Shown here piece by piece: positions 6,591 to 8,608 of a stretch of 8,608 nucleotides of DNA. Made by a program: the position numbers and the translations under genes. Source of the DNA: Candidatus Thorarchaeota archaeon (GTDB lineage: Archaea; Asgardarchaeota; Thorarchaeia; Thorarchaeales; Thorarchaeaceae); NCBI GenBank assembly GCA_016839345.1, contig JAEOUL010000294.1, positions 1 to 8,608 on the forward strand. The letters run 5' to 3'. Each line of letters opens with the position of its first letter. The stretch's first letter is position 1. The notes beneath the pieces are model-generated. The model did no database searches. It had not been told where the DNA came from and saw nothing but the letters and a program-made list of their open reading frames with translations.

Positions 6591-8608
6591 ATGAAGAAGA
6601 AAGCTTACTTCAAGGCGGATGAAGCGGAAACTGGACTAGGCAGGTTCAAAGGACTTGAGGTTCGAATCGGCACGATTGTGGACGACGAATGGGACGAACC
6701 AATGGGTCCGACTCCAATGCCAGGTCCAACAACACTTCGTTCGTGGGATCACAAAATTTTGACGAAATACCAACCGTCATACATGCCCTATTGTCAGGTT
6801 TGCTGTCTTTGTACTATGGGGAAGTGCGACCTTTCAGGGGATAGAAGAGGGGCATGTGGATTGGACATTAAAGGCCAGCAAGCGAGGATTGTGCTGGCTG
6901 CAGCCAATATAGGTTGTGCCGCACACTTGGCTCATTCAAGACATCTAATTGATTATCTGATAGAGGAGTTTGGACCAAGAACCGAACTTATACAAGGTCC
7001 AGGTACTGAGATACATGCACCTGTTACTCGTTTGGTTACAGGAATGCGACCTCGGACATTAGAGGATGCCAGCATCATTCTCGATTACTGCGAAACCCAG
7101 ATGACTCATACTCTATCTGCGACTGCAACGGGTCAAGAAGGTAACTGGATGGACTTTGAAAGTAAAGTGTTCCATGCTGGAATGATTGATCAGCTAAGCA
7201 TGGAGATTGCAGACCTTGCTCAAGTTTCCACACTTGGGATGCCTCAAGCAGACCCTGATGCCCCACTTGTTGAATCGGGGATTGGAATGATGGACACAAA
7301 CAAGGCCATTATACTGACCATCGGGCATAATATAATACCAGCTGCGTCGATAACTGACTACATCACTGAGAAACGACTCAATGATAAGGCTGAGGTAGGG
7401 GGTATATGTTGCACGGCTTGGGATATCACCCGCCGAGATCCAAAGGCCAAGGTTGTTGGGCCAATCTCTTGGCAACTTAGATTCATAAGAAGCGGGAAGG
7501 CAGATGTTGTTGTTGTCGACGAACAATGTGTCCGCACTGATGTTGTGAGAGAAGCCAAGAAAGTTAGTGCTCCTGTCATCTCAACTAGTGACAAGGCTGT
7601 CATGGGATTACCTGATCGGTCAGATGACCCTGTTGACTCAATTGTCAAAGAACTAGTTTCAGGGAAGATACCTGGTGCGTATATTCCTGACCACAATATA
7701 GTGGGAGAGGTTGCTACTAAGGTAGCACTTGCAGTGAAAGACAAGAGACGAAAGATGAAGTTCTTTCCTTCAAAGAAACAAATGCAAAAGATGGCCGAGG
7801 AATGTAAGAAATGCAGTGAGTGCATTAGAGCATGTCCAAACAACCAGAATGTAATGGAGGCGGTTCTAGCAGCTCAAGTCGGTAATTTTGAGCCCCTCCG
7901 AGAAGTCTATCACAATTGTATCGGTTGTGCACGTTGTGAGTCAGCGTGCCCGAATGATTATGACCTACATAGCTGGATGGTCGCAGCAGCTGAAGCTGAC
8001 TGCAAAGAAGAAACTCATATTGTTAGAACTGGACGCGGAGCAATTCAAGACACAGAAATTAGGAACGTTGGACAGCCTATAGTGTTCGGTGAGATTCCTG
8101 GAGTAATCGCACATGTTGGATGTGCGAACTATCCAGGTGGAGGTCAAGATGTGCATGATATGGCTGAAGAGTTCGCCAAACGCAGGTACATCATTGTGAC
8201 CTCTGGATGTGCTGCAATTTCAGCAGGTCATGTGAAAGATGAGAATGGTCAATCTATCTATGAACGAAGGACTGGCGAGTTTGATGCAGGTGGAGTTGTC
8301 AATGTTGGATCCTGTGTTGCGAACTCACATATTGCTGGTGCAGCGATCAAGATAGCAGCAATATTCGCGAAAAGAAATCTGCGAGGTAATTATGCAGAGA
8401 TTGCTGACTATATCCACAATCGTGTTGGTGCAGTTGGCATATCTTGGGGAGCTATGTCGCAGAAAGCCGCATCTATAGCAGCAGGATTCTGGAGGCTTGG
8501 AGTTCCTGTGATAGTAGGACCACATGGTTCGAAGTATAGAAGAATGCTGCTAGGAAAAGCTGAGGAGGAGAGGGATTGGACAGTCTATGATGCACGCACA
8601 GGAGACCG
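6591..8608 (+). CDS. cdhA: CO dehydrogenase/acetyl-CoA synthase alpha subunit CdhA (3' end beyond window)
   Basis: I translated 672 residues with no stop before the right edge. From memory of family length, about 100-130 residues are missing. CdhA is the Ni-Fe CO dehydrogenase subunit of archaeal CODH/ACS and interconverts CO2 and CO. The N-terminal cluster region has C68, C71, C72, C74, C79 and C89. A His-rich stretch has H112, H115 and H118. C-cluster ligands are recognisable as H246 (TIGHN), C274 (ICCTAWD), C313 (DEQCVR), C511 (VGCANY), C540 (SGCAA) and C575 (GSCVAN). Two ferredoxin motifs (C405/408/411/415 and C443/446/449/453) are the archaeal hallmark absent from bacterial CooS/AcsA. 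H645 and K648 in PHGSKYRR lie near the active site in relatives. ATG 6591 precedes MKKKAYF. An in-frame ATG at 6549 would add 14 residues with no clear merit. There is no strong Shine-Dalgarno, only AGGA at 6575-6578. CooC just upstream is its maturation factor, and cdhB-E may follow outside. Confidence 0.96.
   Translation, partial: MKKKAYFKADEAETGLGRFKGLEVRIGTIVDDEWDEPMGPTPMPGPTTLRSWDHKILTKYQPSYMPYCQVCCLCTMGKCDLSGDRRGACGLDIKGQQARIVLAAANIGCAAHLAHSRHLIDYLIEEFGPRTELIQGPGTEIHAPVTRLVTGMRPRTLEDASIILDYCETQMTHTLSATATGQEGNWMDFESKVFHAGMIDQLSMEIADLAQVSTLGMPQADPDAPLVESGIGMMDTNKAIILTIGHNIIPAASITDYITEKRLNDKAEVGGICCTAWDITRRDPKAKVVGPISWQLRFIRSGKADVVVVDEQCVRTDVVREAKKVSAPVISTSDKAVMGLPDRSDDPVDSIVKELVSGKIPGAYIPDHNIVGEVATKVALAVKDKRRKMKFFPSKKQMQKMAEECKKCSECIRACPNNQNVMEAVLAAQVGNFEPLREVYHNCIGCARCESACPNDYDLHSWMVAAAEADCKEETHIVRTGRGAIQDTEIRNVGQPIVFGEIPGVIAHVGCANYPGGGQDVHDMAEEFAKRRYIIVTSGCAAISAGHVKDENGQSIYERRTGEFDAGGVVNVGSCVANSHIAGAAIKIAAIFAKRNLRGNYAEIADYIHNRVGAVGISWGAMSQKAASIAAGFWRLGVPVIVGPHGSKYRRMLLGKAEEERDWTVYDARTGD

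Noticed and set aside
7358..7843. 161-codon open frame on the minus strand opposite cdhA
   Set aside because: It is antisense to conserved CdhA coding sequence and its composition is Ser/Thr-rich as in other shadow frames.
1..8608. tRNA, rRNA, CRISPR arrays, insertion sequences or attachment sites
   Set aside because: I saw no cloverleaf-like segments, repeat-spacer pattern, transposase sequence or long inverted or direct repeats. Nearly all bases are in the six genes.

Overview
The window looks like a piece of an archaeal genome with moderate GC content (low 40s percent by eye) that carries part of an archaeal Wood-Ljungdahl (reductive acetyl-CoA) pathway. Three signs point to archaea. The CO dehydrogenase is of the archaeal CdhA type, with two extra ferredoxin-like cluster motifs. 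The polyferredoxin matches FwdF of formylmethanofuran dehydrogenase. The internal ribosome binding sites read GGTGA/AGGTGATC, the archaeal anti-16S pattern. The lineage cannot be fixed from this sequence. An uncultured anaerobic acetogenic or organotrophic archaeon, such as an Asgard or Bathyarchaeia relative, is a guess.

Layout. Minus strand, 3762 down to 1: hdrA, as an HdrA-MvhD fusion, followed four bases later by a FwdF-like eight-cluster polyferredoxin that runs off the left edge. A divergent intergenic region lies at 3763-3932. Plus strand, 3933 to 6406: three tightly packed genes, namely a small iron-sulfur protein (PF04060-type FeS domain plus two cluster motifs), a FwdB-like protein whose catalytic metal-ligand cysteine is missing, and the CODH nickel-insertion ATPase CooC. 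A 184-base gap holds a stem-loop, a palindrome and promoter-like sequences. After it cdhA starts at 6591 and runs off the right edge.

How the genes fit together. HdrA-MvhD is a flavin-based electron-bifurcating module that would deliver low-potential electrons. The FwdF-like polyferredoxin is a likely wire from it to CO2 reduction, as in the Hdr-Mvh-Fwd assemblies of methanogens. CooC matures the C-cluster of CdhA, which interconverts CO2 and CO for acetyl-CoA synthesis or cleavage. The least explained part is the pair at 3933-5591. It is built from parts that resemble CdhE/AcsC (FeS domain) and FwdB (scaffold and N-terminal cluster), yet it seems to lack molybdopterin-metal chemistry. Its place directly before cooC and cdhA suggests an electron-transfer or activation role for CODH/ACS. 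This is inference. HdrB, HdrC, MvhA/G, FwdA/C/D and CdhB-E are not in the window.
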